Assembly (NCBI GenBank): GCA_030027265.1
Contig: JASENG010000001.1
Location: 372,001-436,000, forward strand
Reading direction: 5' to 3'
Length of the DNA: 64,000 bases
DNA from: Lysinibacillus fusiformis
GTDB lineage: Bacteria > Bacillota > Bacilli > Bacillales_A > Planococcaceae
This document shows, piece after piece, positions 48,521 to 57,964 of the stretch (its first letter is position 1; every line of letters starts with the position of its first letter). The notes under the pieces are model-generated. The model was not told the origin of the DNA and made no database searches. It saw only the letters and a program-made list of their open reading frames with translations. The position numbers and the translations under genes were made by a program.

Positions 48521-49645
48521 GTGGATAATAATGAATCTAAAAAACAAGAGATGATAGAAAAAATGAAAATCCGTAAAAAAGAGGGACGAGTTGTACGTCG
48601 CATTGTGACTATCGTGACGCTAGTTATTTTGTTGATCGTTGGAATTGTTGGAGTGAGCGGTTATTTCTATGTGAAGTCTGCTTTGGAACCGATTGATTCG
48701 GAAGCGACTGCTGAAATTCCGGTAGAAATTCCGATGGGATCAGGGATATCGACAATTTCTTCGATTCTAGAAGAAAATGGTGTTATTAAAAATGGACGTA
48801 TTTTTAAATATTACACAAAGTTTAAAAATGAATCGAATTTCCAGGCAGGTGATTACATAATGACTCAGTCCATGACACTCGATGAAATTATCGAAAGCTT
48901 AAAAACTGGCAAGGTTTACCGTGAACCGGTATTTTCTATTACGGTTCCAGAGGGATTAACTTTGGAACAAATTTCGGAAATTATCGCTAAAAATACGGAG
49001 TACACTGCCGATGAGGTTATGGGATTGGTTACAAGCGAGGAATTTATTCGAAATATGATTGCGACATACCCTGATTTAATAACAGAGGATGTATTAAACA
49101 GTAATATTCGCTATGCATTAGAAGGTTATTTATACCCATCAACATATCCTTTCTATGAGGAGAAACCTTCTTTGCAGGAGATTGTTACAACGATGGTTTC
49201 TTTAACAAATGATGTTGTCATGCAATATACTGGTTTGCTTGAAGACAAACAGATGACCCCGCATCAACTGTTAACTTTTGCATCATTGCTTGAGGAAGAA
49301 GCCACAGCCCAGACTGATCGCGAAACGATTGCCAGTGTATTCTACAATCGTTTAGAAGCAGAGATGCCATTACAAACTGACCCGACTGTTTTATATGCAT
49401 TGGGTTCTCATAAAGATCGTGTGTTATATGAGGATTTAGAAGTAGACAATCCATATAACACTTATGTGATTCAAGGGCTGCCGCCTGGCCCGATTGCAAA
49501 TGCAGGCAAGGTTTCTATTGAGGCGGCGCTTAATCCGACAGATACAGACTATTTATATTTCTTGGCTGATACAGAAGGAAACAATCATTTTGCTAAGACT
49601 TATGATGAGCATTTACAGAATATCAACAAATTTTTAGATCAATAA
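48521..49645 (+). CDS. mltG: endolytic murein transglycosylase MltG (YceG-like)
   Basis: Cuts nascent peptidoglycan strands at the membrane. 374 residues: a cytoplasmic N-terminus, one membrane helix (about 26-48), a LysM-like part (VPEGLTLEQISEI near 145), and the YceG catalytic domain with FASLLEEEA (likely catalytic Glu), PLQTDPTVLYAL and YVIQGLPPGPIANAG. The GTG start follows a GGGGGG run. Position as yrrL in B. subtilis, before trmR. Confidence 0.95.
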   Translation: MDNNESKKQEMIEKMKIRKKEGRVVRRIVTIVTLVILLIVGIVGVSGYFYVKSALEPIDSEATAEIPVEIPMGSGISTISSILEENGVIKNGRIFKYYTKFKNESNFQAGDYIMTQSMTLDEIIESLKTGKVYREPVFSITVPEGLTLEQISEIIAKNTEYTADEVMGLVTSEEFIRNMIATYPDLITEDVLNSNIRYALEGYLYPSTYPFYEEKPSLQEIVTTMVSLTNDVVMQYTGLLEDKQMTPHQLLTFASLLEEEATAQTDRETIASVFYNRLEAEMPLQTDPTVLYALGSHKDRVLYEDLEVDNPYNTYVIQGLPPGPIANAGKVSIEAALNPTDTDYLYFLADTEGNNHFAKTYDEHLQNINKFLDQ

Positions 49646-49922
49646 CTGGTAAAAATGAGAAGGAAACGAGTAATTTTATTATTTTACGAAAAAGTTTTGA
49701 ATGAAAACTTTTCAGCGGTAGAATGATAAAGAATTATTCGCTTTCCTTCTATTTTCGTGATATTATAAGTTGTGATTTTTTGAAAAGATAGAAGAAAAGT
49801 AGTATGTTTTGGAATATTAAAATAACTCAAATAGAGATTCTTGCTACTTTCATCCTGTTTTCTTCTATATTTTCCTTATAAATAAATAACTATCTATTTT
49901 CTATCGAAAAGGGGTTCACATA
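49646..49922. other. intergenic region with two hairpins before trmR
   Basis: AAAAGTTTT/AAAACTTTT hairpin near 49689-49712, possibly a weak terminator for mltG. A larger inverted repeat pairs 49782-49798 with 49858-49874 (17 bases, one mismatch), with AAGTAG/CTACTT pairing further in. A TATTATA box near 49761 could be a -10 for trmR. Confidence 0.5.
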
Positions 49923-50555
49923 ATGGAGATTTCAAATACTTATATAGAATCCTTTATTCATCCGCGTAATGAGTTATTAATGGAGATGGAACAGTATGCC
50001 AAAGACCATCATGTTCCGATTATGCAATTATCGGCAATCGATGTGTTAAATCAGCTGCTTCGCATTCAAAATCCATCTAGTATATTAGAAATAGGAACTG
50101 CTATTGGCTACTCGGCACTGAGAATGGCGAATGCTCTACCAAATTGTACAATTGTCACTGTTGAAAGGGACCCGGAACGAGTATCTCTTGCAAAGCAATT
50201 TATTGCCCGTTCGGAAAGCACTGATCGAATTACAGTGATCGAAGGTGATGCGTTGGAAGTGGATGTGGAAAGTGTTCAATCTACTTTTGATGCTGTTTTT
50301 ATTGATGCTGCGAAAGGTCAATATATGCGCTTTTTTGAGAAGTATTCTCCATTAGTTCCTTCTGGTGGTATTTTATATATCGATAATATGTACATGCACG
50401 GATTATCTGATTTAGATATTAAAGAAGTACCGAGACGTAAAAGAACAATGATACGTAATTTGAAAACGTTTGCTGACTGGATTATGAAGCATCCAGATTT
50501 TGACAGTACATTTTTCCCGGTCGGCGATGGCTTATTAATCTGTTTAAAGAGGTGA
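49923..50555 (+). CDS. trmR: tRNA 5-hydroxyuridine methyltransferase TrmR
   Basis: SAM-dependent O-methyltransferase (YrrM) that methylates 5-hydroxyuridine at U34 to 5-methoxyuridine. 210 residues. SAM site ILEIGTAIGYSALRMA near 58-73, VERDPERVSLAKQF, and the metal-site-like FIDAAKGQYMRFF and YIDNMYMHG. Directly upstream of the two genes that make the hydroxyuridine, with six bases between. GGGG lies upstream of the ATG. Confidence 0.94.
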   Translation: MEISNTYIESFIHPRNELLMEMEQYAKDHHVPIMQLSAIDVLNQLLRIQNPSSILEIGTAIGYSALRMANALPNCTIVTVERDPERVSLAKQFIARSESTDRITVIEGDALEVDVESVQSTFDAVFIDAAKGQYMRFFEKYSPLVPSGGILYIDNMYMHGLSDLDIKEVPRRKRTMIRNLKTFADWIMKHPDFDSTFFPVGDGLLICLKR

Positions 50556-50561
50556 CGAATC

Positions 50562-51494
50562 ATGAAAAAACCTGAACTATTAGTGACACCAAAGTCAGTA
50601 GATCATATTAAAGCATTGATCCAGATGGGAGCTGATGCTTTTGTTATTGGTGAACAACAATTTGGTTTGCGTCTAGCGGGTGAATTTTCAGTGAGTGACG
50701 TGGAGGCAGCTGCGAAACTAATCCACGAAGCAGGGAAAAAAGTGTATGTAGCCGTCAATGCTATTTTCCATAATGATCGTTTAGACGCGCTTGAGAGCTA
50801 TTTGAAAGAAATGCAGCTAATCGGTGTAGATGCATTGCTTTTCGGGGATCCAGCTGTGGTAGTGGCTGTTCGGGAGCTGGAAATTACGATACCGCTGCAC
50901 TGGAATCCTGAAACGATTGCAACAAATTGGTTCCAAGCAAATTATTGGAATGAGCGCGGAGCAAAACGTGCAGTCCTTGCTCGCGAACTTTCCATAGACG
51001 AAGTAATTGAAATTAAAGAACACGCAAAACCGGAAATTGAAGTTCAAGTTCATGGAATGACTTGTATGTTTCAATCCAAACGCTCACTTTTAGGTAATTA
51101 TTTCCTCTATCGCGATGAAGTGATGGAAATCGAAAATCGTAAAGAAAACAAAAATATGTTCCTGCATGACAAAGAACGTAAAAATAAATATCCAATCTAT
51201 GAAGATGTGAATGGTACCCATATTTTTTCTCCAAATGATATGTGCCTGATTGATGAATTAACAGAGCTTTTTGAAGCGGGAATCGATTCTTTGAAATTCG
51301 ATGGTGTCCTACATACAGAGGCGTACATCAATACTGTAACGAATTGCTATCGTCAAGCGATTGATGCGTATTTTGAAAATGGCGAAGAAGCTTATGAGGA
51401 CATGAAGGACGAGCTATTAGAGAAAATCGAAGAAATTCAGCCAGTATTGCGTCCACTAGATACAGGATTTATCTTTAAAGAAACAGTTTATTAG
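50562..51494 (+). CDS. yrrN: U32-family tRNA hydroxylation protein P1 (YrrN)
   Basis: 310 residues of the peptidase U32/TrhP family. In B. subtilis the YrrN-YrrO pair is needed for prephenate-dependent 5-hydroxylation of U34 in tRNA. Blocks: ALIQMGADAFVIGEQQFGLR, VYVAVNAIFHN, LHWNPETIATNWFQANYW and HGMTCMFQSKRSLLGNYF. It is shorter than YrrO and lacks its Cys-rich cluster. Named a protease by history; no protease activity is implied. Confidence 0.92.
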   Translation: MKKPELLVTPKSVDHIKALIQMGADAFVIGEQQFGLRLAGEFSVSDVEAAAKLIHEAGKKVYVAVNAIFHNDRLDALESYLKEMQLIGVDALLFGDPAVVVAVRELEITIPLHWNPETIATNWFQANYWNERGAKRAVLARELSIDEVIEIKEHAKPEIEVQVHGMTCMFQSKRSLLGNYFLYRDEVMEIENRKENKNMFLHDKERKNKYPIYEDVNGTHIFSPNDMCLIDELTELFEAGIDSLKFDGVLHTEAYINTVTNCYRQAIDAYFENGEEAYEDMKDELLEKIEEIQPVLRPLDTGFIFKETVY

Positions 51495-51510
51495 AAAGGA
51501 GCCTATAGCC

Positions 51511-52788
51511 TTGCTGCAACTAATAGAAAACGAAAAAATTCGTGAAACCGTTAATGGGCAACGTGTCATCACTAAAAAACCAGAATTGCTGGCACCAGCT
51601 GGAAGTCTAGAAAAGTTGAAAATAGCCGTTCACTATGGTGCGGATGCCGTGTTTATCGGCGGTCAAGAATTTGGCTTACGTTCTAATGCAGGGAACTTCT
51701 CAATTGAAGAAATGCGTGAAGGTGTTGAGTTTGCAAAAGAATACGGGGCAGTCATTTATGTTACAACGAACATTTTTGCCCATAATGAAAATATGGCTGG
51801 ACTTGAAGAATATCTGCAAGCGATAGAAGGAGTAGGTGTAAGAGGGATTATTGTTGCGGATCCTTTAATTATTGAAACTTGCCGTCGTGTTGCTCCGAAG
51901 CTTGAAATCCACCTCTCAACACAGCAATCATTATCAAATTGGAAAGCTGTAAAGTATTGGAAGCAGGAAGGACTGCATCGTGTAGTATTAGCGCGTGAAG
52001 TTGGTGCAGAAGAAATGCTGAAAATGAAGGAAGAAGTTGATATTGAAATTGAAGCCTTTGTTCATGGTGCAATGTGTATTGCCTATTCGGGACGATGTGT
52101 TTTATCGAATCATATGACTGCTCGAGATTCTAACCGCGGCGGCTGCTGTCAATCATGCCGTTGGGATTATGATTTATATGAAGAAGTTGATGGTGAAGAA
52201 AAAGCGCTATTTAACGAAGGTGATGCACCATTTGCCATGAGTCCGAAAGACTTAAAACTAATTGAATCGATTCCGCATATGATCGAGCTTGGCATTGACT
52301 CGCTAAAAGTTGAAGGGCGCATGAAATCAATTCACTATGTTGCAACAGTTATTTCTGTTTACCGTAAAGTTATAGATGCTTATTGTGCAGATCCGGATAA
52401 CTTCAAAATTAAAAAAGAGTGGCTGGAAGAGTTAGATCGTTGTGCAAATCGTGCAACTGCCTCCAGTTTCTTTGAAGGGGAGCCGGGCTACGAGCAGCAA
52501 ATGTTTGGAACTCATGCTTCAAAAATGAAATGGGACTTTGCTGGTCTGGTGCTTGATTATGATAAAGAAACACAAATGGTAACGCTACAGCAGCGCAACT
52601 ACTTTAAACCTGGTGATACAGTTGAATTCTTCGGTCCAGATATTGAATCCTTCAAAATAGAAGTAGGTCAAATTTGGGATGAAAAAGGAAATGAAATCGA
52701 AGTAGCCAATCACCCATTGCAAATCGTGAAATTTAAGTGCGAGCGTCCGTTGTTCAACTACAACATGATGCGAAAGGAGAATAATTAA
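51511..52788 (+). CDS. yrrO: U32-family tRNA hydroxylation protein P2 (YrrO)
   Basis: 425 residues, partner of Yrr[38 protein letters not shown] and the U32 signature [16 protein letters not shown]. The cysteines in [11 protein letters not shown] and [14 protein letters not shown] probably hold an iron-sulfur cluster, as known for TrhP. The TTG start has GAAAGGAG upstream. Its stop shares a base with the udk start (TAATG). Confidence 0.94.
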   Translation: MLQLIENEKIRETVNGQRVITKKPELLAPAGSLEKLKIAVHYGADAVFIGGQEFGLRSNAGNFSIEEMREGVEFAKEYGAVIYVTTNIFAHNENMAGLEEYLQAIEGVGVRGIIVADPLIIETCRRVAPKLEIHLSTQQSLSNWKAVKYWKQEGLHRVVLAREVGAEEMLKMKEEVDIEIEAFVHGAMCIAYSGRCVLSNHMTARDSNRGGCCQSCRWDYDLYEEVDGEEKALFNEGDAPFAMSPKDLKLIESIPHMIELGIDSLKVEGRMKSIHYVATVISVYRKVIDAYCADPDNFKIKKEWLEELDRCANRATASSFFEGEPGYEQQMFGTHASKMKWDFAGLVLDYDKETQMVTLQQRNYFKPGDTVEFFGPDIESFKIEVGQIWDEKGNEIEVANHPLQIVKFKCERPLFNYNMMRKENN

Positions 52789-53426
52789 TGTCCAAAAAGC
52801 GCCCTTTAGTAATAGGGATTGCAGGCGGTTCATGTTCCGGTAAAACGAGCGTGACTCATGCCATCTATGATGTTTTTCGTGAACATTCCGTTGTTGTAAT
52901 TGAACAAGATTACTATTATAAAAATCAAAGCCATTTAACATTCGAAGAGCGTTTAAAAACAAATTATGACCATCCATTAGCGTTTGATAACGATCTACTA
53001 TTAGAACATGTCAATAGCCTTCTAAAACGAAAAGCAATTGATAAACCGGTGTATGACTATGTAAATCATACTCGAGCAGATGAGGTAATCCATGTGGATC
53101 CAAAGGATGTTATTATTCTGGAAGGTATTCTAGTTCTGGAAGACAAACGTCTGCGTGATTTAATGGATATTAAATTATTTGTCGATACAGATTCAGATTT
53201 ACGTATAATTCGTCGTATTGAGCGAGATATTAAAGAACGAGGCAGAACGATTGATTCTGTTATCGAACAATATCTAACAGCCGTTCGACCAATGCATAAC
53301 TTATTCATAGAACCTACTAAACGATACGCAGATGTCATTATCCCTGAAGGTGGAGAAAATGAAGTTGCAATTGACTTAATGGTCACAAAAATTAAAACAA
53401 TTCTTGAAACTACAACAATTGTGTAA
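52788..53426 (+). CDS. udk: uridine kinase
   Basis: Phosphorylates uridine and cytidine in pyrimidine salvage. 212 residues, usual length. P-loop [12 protein letters not shown] at 10-21, [23 protein letters not shown] and [12 protein letters not shown]. It overlaps yrrO by one base. The TTAGGGACTT/AAGTTCCCTAA hairpin at 53507-53531 lies downstream but has no T run. Confidence 0.97.
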   Translation: MSKKRPLVIGIAGGSCSGKTSVTHAIYDVFREHSVVVIEQDYYYKNQSHLTFEERLKTNYDHPLAFDNDLLLEHVNSLLKRKAIDKPVYDYVNHTRADEVIHVDPKDVIILEGILVLEDKRLRDLMDIKLFVDTDSDLRIIRRIERDIKERGRTIDSVIEQYLTAVRPMHNLFIEPTKRYADVIIPEGGENEVAIDLMVTKIKTILETTTIV

Positions 53427-53663
53427 TATGATGAGTGAGTATTGGAATTAATTAGTATAAAAAATATATCCTTTTACTGGTGAATTCGGTTAATAGTTAA
53501 GTGAGTTTAGGGACTTCTATAAGTTCCCTAAGCTTCATATGCTTAACTACTAACCGGGTTTTATTATTACATCTTAAATAGAAAACGATTGCATTTTCTA
53601 AACGAAGGTGTGTATAGTATTGTTTCAAGTAAAATTTCGTGGAGATTTAAGGAGTGAGCTAAT

Positions 53664-54146
53664 TTGGCAAATGAAAAACAATACCCAATGACATTAGCGG
53701 GGAAACAAAAATTAGAAGAAGAATTAGAACATTTAAAAACAGTTAAACGCAAAGAAGTGGTAGAGCGCATTAAAATTGCTCGCAGTTTCGGTGATTTATC
53801 CGAGAATTCCGAATACGATTCAGCGAAAGAAGAACAAGGATTTGTTGAAGGCCGTATTACTACGATTGAGTCAATGCTGCGTAATGCATTAATCATAGAA
53901 GAATCTGGAGCTAGTGACGTTGTTACTTTAGGTAAAACAGTTTCTTTCGTTGAACTTCCTGATGGGGATGAGGAAGAGTATACAATCGTAGGTTCTGCAG
54001 AAGCAGATCCATTTGAAGGGCGTATTTCTAACGATTCTCCAATTGCAAAAGCTTTATTAGGCCGTAAAGTTGACGATATTGTAAAGTTAACAACTCCAGG
54101 TGGAGATATGGAAGTACGTATTGTATCAATTAAAACTGCTAATTAA
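53664..54146 (+). CDS. greA: transcription elongation factor GreA
   Basis: Rescues backtracked RNA polymerase by stimulating transcript cleavage. 160 residues: an N-terminal coiled coil with the acidic tip in [18 protein letters not shown], and a C-terminal FKBP-like domain with [14 protein letters not shown]. The TTG start has AAGGAG nine bases upstream. A terminator lies about 140 bases downstream. Confidence 0.97.
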   Translation: MANEKQYPMTLAGKQKLEEELEHLKTVKRKEVVERIKIARSFGDLSENSEYDSAKEEQGFVEGRITTIESMLRNALIIEESGASDVVTLGKTVSFVELPDGDEEEYTIVGSAEADPFEGRISNDSPIAKALLGRKVDDIVKLTTPGGDMEVRIVSIKTAN

Positions 54147-54284
54147 TTTTTAAACTGTGCATCCTTTACTTTTGGCTTTGATACATAGCCTTAAAATAGG
54201 AATATGATTTCCTTTGAGAAGGAAATTTTGTTGTTTTACTTATATGCATCTAAAGTTTTAAAATTAAGTAATATTGAATATCAC

Positions 54285-54322
54285 AGTCGGCAAAATCATA
54301 TAAAGATTTTGTCGACTTTTTC
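54285..54322 (+). terminator. terminator downstream of greA
   Basis: AGTCGGCAAAATC pairs with GATTTTGTCGACT with one wobble or mismatch, then T5. Confidence 0.85.
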
Positions 54323-54429
54323 ATTTCCTTTAAATTTTTAACAAGATTATTAAAAATAGCTTTATTAATGGCTTTCAACTGGAATCTTGATACAATAGAA
54401 GGTAATGAAGTAAAAGGAGGATTCAATTT

Positions 54430-55113
54430 ATGTCTAAGGGACAAGAATCTTTAACACGTACTGAAAATAAACGAAGTGAGTTGCGCAGTAAAAAAAATAA
54501 AGTGGACAAAATCCTGAATATACTAATTGCGATTGTTTCAATCCTAATTGTCTTAAATGTCGTCACAATTTTTAACGACAAAGATAATGAAAAAGAGCAG
54601 GGAAATGAAACCGTGGAGAAACAAAGTGCAGATAAAAATGTGGAGAAAAATGATAATACTGATGAAGACAATCCTTCCGGAAAAAATGTTGTTTCTGCTG
54701 AAGAAATTGAATCGGATGAGCCTGGTTCGCATGGAGTAGCATCTTCCGAAACTTCTAACGATACAAATCTCATTGTGCAAGCATCAAACGATCCGATGGT
54801 GGAAGAGGTAATTGTGAATCCGGAATGGAAAGTAACCCCTACCAAACAAACGGGAGAGCATGTTTCGGCATATGAAAAAGGTCACCCTGACTACCAGGAA
54901 AAATTGGAAACATTCCGACAAGCTGTTCAATTAGATGAAAATGATATTATCTTCTGGTCGGTAAAAAATGGTGGAAGTGCTGATAGTTCAGTTGCAGTTG
55001 TATCTACGGGCGATAAGACAGAAAATTATCGCATCTATATTGAATGGCTGCAAAATGAGGGATGGAAGCCTGTAAAAGTTGAAAAACTAAACCAGTCAGT
55101 AGGTGTTCGTTAA
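54430..55113 (+). CDS. yrrS: DUF1510 membrane protein YrrS
   Basis: 227 residues: a basic cytoplasmic start, one membrane helix (about 28-46, ILNILIAIVSILIVLNVVTI), a long low-complexity acidic linker rich in N, E, K and D (about 50-115), and a C-terminal DUF1510 domain with WKVTPTKQTGEHVSAYEKGH. In B. subtilis yrrS lies after greA and is followed by a penicillin-binding protein gene, which is missing here; mtnN follows instead. An AAAAGGAGG site precedes the ATG. Confidence 0.9.
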   Translation: MSKGQESLTRTENKRSELRSKKNKVDKILNILIAIVSILIVLNVVTIFNDKDNEKEQGNETVEKQSADKNVEKNDNTDEDNPSGKNVVSAEEIESDEPGSHGVASSETSNDTNLIVQASNDPMVEEVIVNPEWKVTPTKQTGEHVSAYEKGHPDYQEKLETFRQAVQLDENDIIFWSVKNGGSADSSVAVVSTGDKTENYRIYIEWLQNEGWKPVKVEKLNQSVGVR

Positions 55114-55257
55114 CCAATCTATTTTGACGTCCAACTTTATTTCGGCATATATATTCAAGCCCGAAAGCTTGCAGCATCCCTGAGCAAGCCTGGACCTATT
55201 TGATTCGCATATTCCTTTATGTTACTATATGTGTGCCAAGAATTGGAGGAATATTAT

Positions 55258-55950
55258 ATGAAAATTGCAGTAATCGGAGCAATGGAAGAAGAAGTTGAGT
55301 TATTAAGAAATGCACTTTCAAATACTGAGGTTACTACTATTGCAAATAGTGAATATACAACAGGAAAATATCAAGACAAAGAAATTGTTTTACTGAAAAG
55401 TGGAATCGGAAAAGTAAATGCTGCGATGTCGACTACGGCTTTATTATACGAATTCAAGCCGGATGTAGTGATTAATACGGGTTCTGCCGGCGGATATGAT
55501 CCAACTTTGGAGGTTGGGGCGGTCGTTATTTCCGATGAAGTGCGCCATCATGATGTGGATGTTACTATTTTTAATTATGAAATAGGTCAAGTACCTCAAT
55601 TACCGCCTGCTTTTAAATCGGATGAACGATTAATGAAATTGGCAGAAGAAGCTGTTAAAGAAATTGGTGAGCATCAATACGGTGTTGGTTTAATTTGTTC
55701 TGGTGATTCATTTATGAATGATCCTAAGCGAGTTGCAAAGGTGCGAGAATATTTCCCGCAAATGAAGGCTGTGGAGATGGAAGCAGCTGCTGTTGCCCAA
55801 GTATGTTATCAATTTAAAACACCTTTTGTTGTGATTCGAGCGTTATCGGATATCGCTGGTAAAGAATCAAACATTAGTTTTGATGAATTTTTGCCTGTTG
55901 CTGCAAAACATTCAACTGAAATCGTACTCAAAACGATTGAAAAGTTATAA
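55258..55950 (+). CDS. mtnN: 5'-methylthioadenosine/S-adenosylhomocysteine nucleosidase
   Basis: Hydrolyses MTA and SAH to adenine and the thioribose or homocysteine part, in methionine salvage and the activated-methyl cycle. 230 residues. [16 protein letters not shown] at the start, [22 protein letters not shown], the catalytic [11 protein letters not shown] and [11 protein letters not shown] near the end. ATG 55258 has GGAGG upstream. The longer frame from 55219 has no family support. Confidence 0.96.
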   Translation: MKIAVIGAMEEEVELLRNALSNTEVTTIANSEYTTGKYQDKEIVLLKSGIGKVNAAMSTTALLYEFKPDVVINTGSAGGYDPTLEVGAVVISDEVRHHDVDVTIFNYEIGQVPQLPPAFKSDERLMKLAEEAVKEIGEHQYGVGLICSGDSFMNDPKRVAKVREYFPQMKAVEMEAAAVAQVCYQFKTPFVVIRALSDIAGKESNISFDEFLPVAAKHSTEIVLKTIEKL

Positions 55951-55976
55951 TCGTCACCTATTGTTCACAAACTAAC

Positions 55977-56006
55977 TTGACCGCAGTGAAAAATTCACAG
56001 TAATAT
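55977..56006 (+). promoter_or_regulatory. candidate promoter of the 29-residue membrane protein gene
   Basis: TTGACC (55977-55982), 18 bases, TAATAT (56001-56006), 31 bases before the ATG. Confidence 0.45.
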
Positions 56007-56036
56007 AGAAGTATGAATGTGTAGGGAGGTAAGGCT

Positions 56037-56126
56037 ATGTTAATGCTTATGGCAGGTTCAGTAGCTATCACAGCAATCTTAGGAATTCTAATTTATTCTG
56101 GAGCTAAAGAAAATACTTATCATTAA
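56037..56126 (+). CDS. 29-residue single-helix membrane protein
   Basis: MLMLMAGSVAITAILGILIY forms one membrane helix, followed by the charged tail SGAKENTYH. Support: a near-perfect GGGAGGTAAGG site, a plausible promoter and a strong terminator directly after the stop. The family is not recognised. It sits between mtnN and the convergent sigK. Confidence 0.65.
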   Translation: MLMLMAGSVAITAILGILIYSGAKENTYH

Positions 56127-56127
56127 G

Positions 56128-56175
56128 AAGAAAGCTCATTAAGGCTACCGAAAACCTTAATGAGCTTCTTTTTAA
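56128..56175. terminator. bidirectional terminator between the small gene and sigK
   Basis: AAGCTCATTAAGG and CCTTAATGAGCTT form a 13-bp perfect stem, with CTTCTTTTT after and AAGAAG before. Confidence 0.9.
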
Positions 56176-56918
56176 TTACTTAAATGGGATGATTCAATTT
56201 CTGCTTTTCGATTTTCTCTCTCGGCTTGATTATGCTTGAATTGTTGATATAGCTTCACAAGAGCGCGCTTTTCAATTCTGGAAACATAGCTTCTGGAAAT
56301 CTTAAGTTTTTTCGCAATTTCCTTTTGTGTCAATGGATCATTATTATTTAGTCCATAGCGGTATACAATAATTTCTAATTCGCGCGGATCTAGTGTATTT
56401 AAATAGTCGTACAATTGCTCAAAGCTTTCCTTTTGTTCAATTTTATCAATTGCAGGCTGTTCTTCAAGCTGTAATAGATCGCGTATTTGTAAAGATTGTC
56501 CTTCTTTATCCACCCCAATTGGTTCGAATAGAGATACATCTTTTTGCACCTTTTTTTGAGCGCGTAAATGCATGAGAATTTCATTTTCAATACAGCGTGC
56601 AGCATAAGTGGCTAAACGGGTTTTTTTATCGGGTGTATAGCTGCTGACTGCTTTCATCAACCCGATTGTACCGATGGATATATAATCGTCTAGTTGCTCA
56701 TGCTGAGGATGGAATTTCTTGACGACATGTGCGACAAGCCTCATATTTCTTTCAATCAGGTCGAGACGTGCTTGTTCATCGCCGGCCATGAAGCGCTCAA
56801 TTGCTTTTGCCTCTTCTTCTTTGGTAAAAGGTCGATGAAAAGCCTGCCCCTTTAAATACCCAAGTAATGACGGAATGTCTAGCCAAAGCTGCATTAGTGA
56901 TGCGAAAATTCCGCTCAA
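56172..56918 (-). CDS. sigK: RNA polymerase sigma-K factor (late mother-cell sporulation)
   Basis: 248 residues from a TTG with AAAGGA eight bases upstream. A hydrophobic N-terminal pro-region (about 1-20, IFASLMQLWLDIPSLLGYL) would hold it at the membrane until cleaved. Region 2 has ISIGTIGLMKAVSSYTPDKK and TYAARCIENEILMHLR. VSLFEPIGVDKEGQ and region 4 LKISRSYVSRIEKRAL follow. The gene is whole: no skin-type element splits it, unlike in B. subtilis 168. It controls coat and late cortex genes. A sigma-E-type promoter lies just upstream. Confidence 0.94.
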   Translation of the reverse strand: MSGIFASLMQLWLDIPSLLGYLKGQAFHRPFTKEEEAKAIERFMAGDEQARLDLIERNMRLVAHVVKKFHPQHEQLDDYISIGTIGLMKAVSSYTPDKKTRLATYAARCIENEILMHLRAQKKVQKDVSLFEPIGVDKEGQSLQIRDLLQLEEQPAIDKIEQKESFEQLYDYLNTLDPRELEIIVYRYGLNNNDPLTQKEIAKKLKISRSYVSRIEKRALVKLYQQFKHNQAERENRKAEIESSHLSN

Positions 56919-56946
56919 TCACGTCATCCTTTCTGCCTTTTTCGAC

Positions 56947-56975
56947 ATTATATGATAAACTTCACGAGAAAATGA
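56947..56975 (-). promoter_or_regulatory. sigma-E-type promoter of sigK
   Basis: On the minus strand: TCATTTT (56975-56969), 14 bases, CATATAAT (56954-56947). This matches the known sigma-E consensus (KMATATT, 13-15 bases, CATACAMT) in 6/7 and 7/8 positions. sigK is known to be transcribed by sigma-E. Confidence 0.6.
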
Positions 56976-57268
56976 AAATTAGGCGATATAAAATTCAAAA
57001 TTCGCCTAAGTGTAGAATTTTTTATCGTGATTCTGATTCATGAGTGTCGGATGGTGGGTATTTGGAGATAAAGGTGGTGAATTCATAGTTAGCCTCAGCT
57101 TATATCCAAAATGCTGTTGGTGTGTGGCTCTGAACTTCAACAAAGAAAGCAGTTATTTGGATTTTTATGAGTATAATTAAAATACTTACATATCTGACAA
57201 GTCAACAATCAAGCATAGTATACGCATCGATTGCTTTAAGTGTGATAAGTCATCTTCTTTGAAGGGCA
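56976..57268. other. gene-free region between sigK and pssA
   Basis: TTAGGCGA and TCGCCTAA (about 56979-57008) form an 8-bp inverted repeat upstream of the sigK promoter, a possible regulator site. The rest holds no open frame with a ribosome binding site and no recognised RNA. Confidence 0.4.
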
Positions 57269-57300
57269 CAAAAAAACGATGCAATCATAAAGATGCATCG
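57269..57300 (-). terminator. terminator of pssA
   Basis: CGATGCA pairs with TGCATCG. On the minus strand seven T follow. Confidence 0.82.
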
Positions 57301-57306
57301 AATAAT

Positions 57307-57846
57307 TTAAACCTTTTTTAGTGTAAATGTACTTACCATCAAGATGGAGAGTATCGGGAAAAGGAAAAGATAAAACTGTGGACCAACCACGGGTATTAGA
57401 AAGTATGAAAATGTTAAGAACGTACCTGCAGCTGTGATAGGTAGCCCAATAAAATAGCCTGGAGCATCTGAAATGTTAAAACGTGCCAATCTGAAAGCTC
57501 CGCAGGCAATATAAAGAATTGTAAATAGCATTCCTAGCATACCAAAATCGGCTAAAATAATTTCATACATTAATAGAGAAGGCGCTACCCCGAATGATAT
57601 AATATCACCCATGGAGTCCAATTGTTTACCGAGCTCGGATTCCTGATTATATTTTCTTGCTACCTTTCCATCGTATCGATCAAGAAAAGCAGCAATAAAA
57701 ATGAATAAAACACTATAACTGTATGCTTCATTTAAGGTTGCCATAATCGAGGCACCACCGAAAGACAAATTACAAAGAGTAATCAGATTAGCAGCGTGCG
57801 ATTTAATTTTTTTAATCGTGGAATCCACCATATGGATTATAAACAT
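57307..57846 (-). CDS. pssA: CDP-diacylglycerol-serine O-phosphatidyltransferase
   Basis: Makes phosphatidylserine from CDP-diacylglycerol and serine. 179 residues, five to six membrane helices. It has the full CDP-alcohol phosphotransferase motif: FLDRYDGKVARKYNQ, then GKQLDSMGDIISFG. GGAG lies nine bases before the ATG. Divergent from psd, which converts the product to phosphatidylethanolamine, so the pair makes a complete short pathway. Confidence 0.95.
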   Translation of the reverse strand: MFIIHMVDSTIKKIKSHAANLITLCNLSFGGASIMATLNEAYSYSVLFIFIAAFLDRYDGKVARKYNQESELGKQLDSMGDIISFGVAPSLLMYEIILADFGMLGMLFTILYIACGAFRLARFNISDAPGYFIGLPITAAGTFLTFSYFLIPVVGPQFYLFLFPILSILMVSTFTLKKV

Positions 57847-57881
57847 GGGGAAACACTCCTTTGCGCTAAATATATTTATAT

Positions 57882-57910
57882 ATTATACTTCGAAACAGCA
57901 TAAATTGTAA
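57882..57910 (-). promoter_or_regulatory. promoter of pssA
   Basis: On the minus strand: TTACAA (57910-57905), 17 bases, TATAAT (57887-57882), about 36 bases before the pssA ATG. Confidence 0.5.
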
Positions 57911-57964
57911 GTCAAATAAAAAAGCCTGAAAATACATAAAAATTAGAGACTATTGGGGGTTACT

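Noticed and set aside
53507-53531. Terminator after udk
   Set aside because: The hairpin is good but no T run follows, so it is noted only as a hairpin.
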